IMG/VR virus record: IMGVR_UViG_3300045836_000153
Location: 1-44,655 of that record
Strand: one strand, 5' to 3'
Length of the DNA: 44,655 bases
DNA from: a virus
A program made the translations under genes and the position numbers. Position 1 is the first letter of the stretch, and every line of letters begins with the position of its first letter. Shown here piece after piece: positions 44,276-44,655 of this stretch. Below the pieces are notes generated by a model. It searched no databases. It was not told the DNA's origin and saw only the letters and a program-made list of their open reading frames with translations.

Positions 44276-44655
44276 GGCCGTCCCATCGTGAGATCGATCG
44301 TGACGGGCGACGACAAATCGACGTCCACCGTGACGAGCGGGACGATCTCGACCTCGAGCGAGCAAAGCGGCTCGACGGACATCGTCACGACGAAGGGCGC
44401 GGGGGGGACGAAGGCCGAGGCGCCCGGGCGGGCGAGAGCGCGCGCGGCCAGGGTCGCCAAGATCGCGTCGGCCGAGAGGCCCGCCACGCCCGGGCGGACC
44501 AGCGCACGAGCACCCACCCCGGCCACCGTGGCCGAGGCGCTCGCCGCCGCCGCGCCGTCCTGAGCGCCCGCCGTGGCGCCCTGGGCGTTGACCGTCGCGG
44601 ACCCGCCGGTCACGGCTTGGCCGACGCCCGCGCGCGCGTTGGCGACCCCGCCCAG
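44272..44655 (-). CDS. repeat-built tail or virion surface protein, C-terminal part
   Basis: This is the last 124 codons and stop of the protein that begins at 1052; the join uses the 8-bp overlap of the window ends and is in frame. The Ala/Gly-rich repeats continue (ATAGAQDGAAAASASATVAG, then SADAILATLAARALARPG). The end is different: a strand-rich segment with VVTMSVEPLCSLEVEIVPLV and a short closing TIDLTMGRP. The non-repeat end may be the assembly or attachment domain. It overlaps the next gene by 4 nt. Confidence 0.65.
   Translation of the reverse strand: MGGVANARAGVGQAVTGGSATVNAQGATAGAQDGAAAASASATVAGVGARALVRPGVAGLSADAILATLAARALARPGASAFVPPAPFVVTMSVEPLCSLEVEIVPLVTVDVDLSSPVTIDLTMGRP
44648..44655. 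repeat. 8-bp terminal direct repeat (second copy)
   Basis: This copy (CCGCCCAG) is identical to bases 1-8. See the first copy for why it is read as the overlap of a circular molecule. Confidence 0.7.

Noticed and set aside
1-44655. CRISPR arrays, transposases or rRNA genes
   Set aside because: I looked for regularly spaced identical repeats, DDE-type or serine transposase motifs and rRNA segments on both strands and saw none.

Overview
The window is an almost complete, probably circular genome of a temperate tailed phage with a contractile tail (myovirus-like). It has high G+C throughout and tightly packed genes with many ATGA or GTGA start/stop overlaps. The two ends share 8 bases (1-8 and 44648-44655). 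Merging them into a 44,647-bp circle joins two partial reading frames into one 475-residue tail protein, so the ends look like an arbitrary cut. The host is probably a myxobacterium (Myxococcota). This is inferred from base composition, a CxxxC-repeat lipoprotein, and a DNA-binding-type domain I associate with myxobacterial proteins. The phage carries a tyrosine integrase beside an attP that contains the 3' half of a tRNA-Gly(GCC) gene.

Layout, following transcription. (1) The immunity region is at about 11.0-11.9 kb, where a leftward Cro-like HTH gene diverges from a rightward repressor-like gene around a near-palindromic operator. (2) A rightward unit (11.4-14.7 kb) carries the repressor-like gene, a small gene ending in a good terminator, then a recombination operon: a YqaJ/lambda-exonuclease-type nuclease, a middle protein and a candidate single-strand annealing protein. 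(3) A leftward early unit (11.4-3.2 kb) carries the Cro-like gene, a sigma-region-4-like/coiled-coil fusion, excisionase, integrase, attP, small proteins, a broken DNA methyltransferase, a RusA-like resolvase, a replication-initiator-like gene with an iteron cluster inside it (candidate origin), a SAM methyltransferase and a two-domain glycosyltransferase. (4) A leftward unit (3.1 kb through the circle junction to 43.98 kb) carries fibre and decoration-like proteins, among them a Gly-rich fibre and a repeat-built Ala/Thr/Gly protein. (5) A small leftward cargo unit (43.9-42.5 kb) has a zinc-ribbon protein, a ribbon-helix-helix regulator and a Cys-rich lipoprotein. Two nearly identical 21-bp palindromes precede its first and last genes. 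(6) A long leftward operon (42.4-14.75 kb) runs through about 18 small, mostly uncharacterised and often Cys-rich proteins. It continues with terminase, a Mu-like head module (DUF935 portal, protease/scaffold, cement protein, gpT-like capsid), neck, sheath, tube, a programmed -1 frameshift pair, tape measure, baseplate, fibre and lysis genes.

The most notable signals lie between and across genes. Nine related 18-bp sites (consensus TTACTyGyGTGCrAGTAA) are spread over the genome beside gene starts, and their orientation follows the local direction of transcription, as in the stoperator systems of mycobacteriophages. The replication gene contains a 4+4 inverted iteron array around a low-GC tract. 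attP has a tRNA half flanked by paired arm repeats with equal 12-bp spacing. The head genes are Mu-like, but no transposition genes are visible; the integration system is lambda-like.
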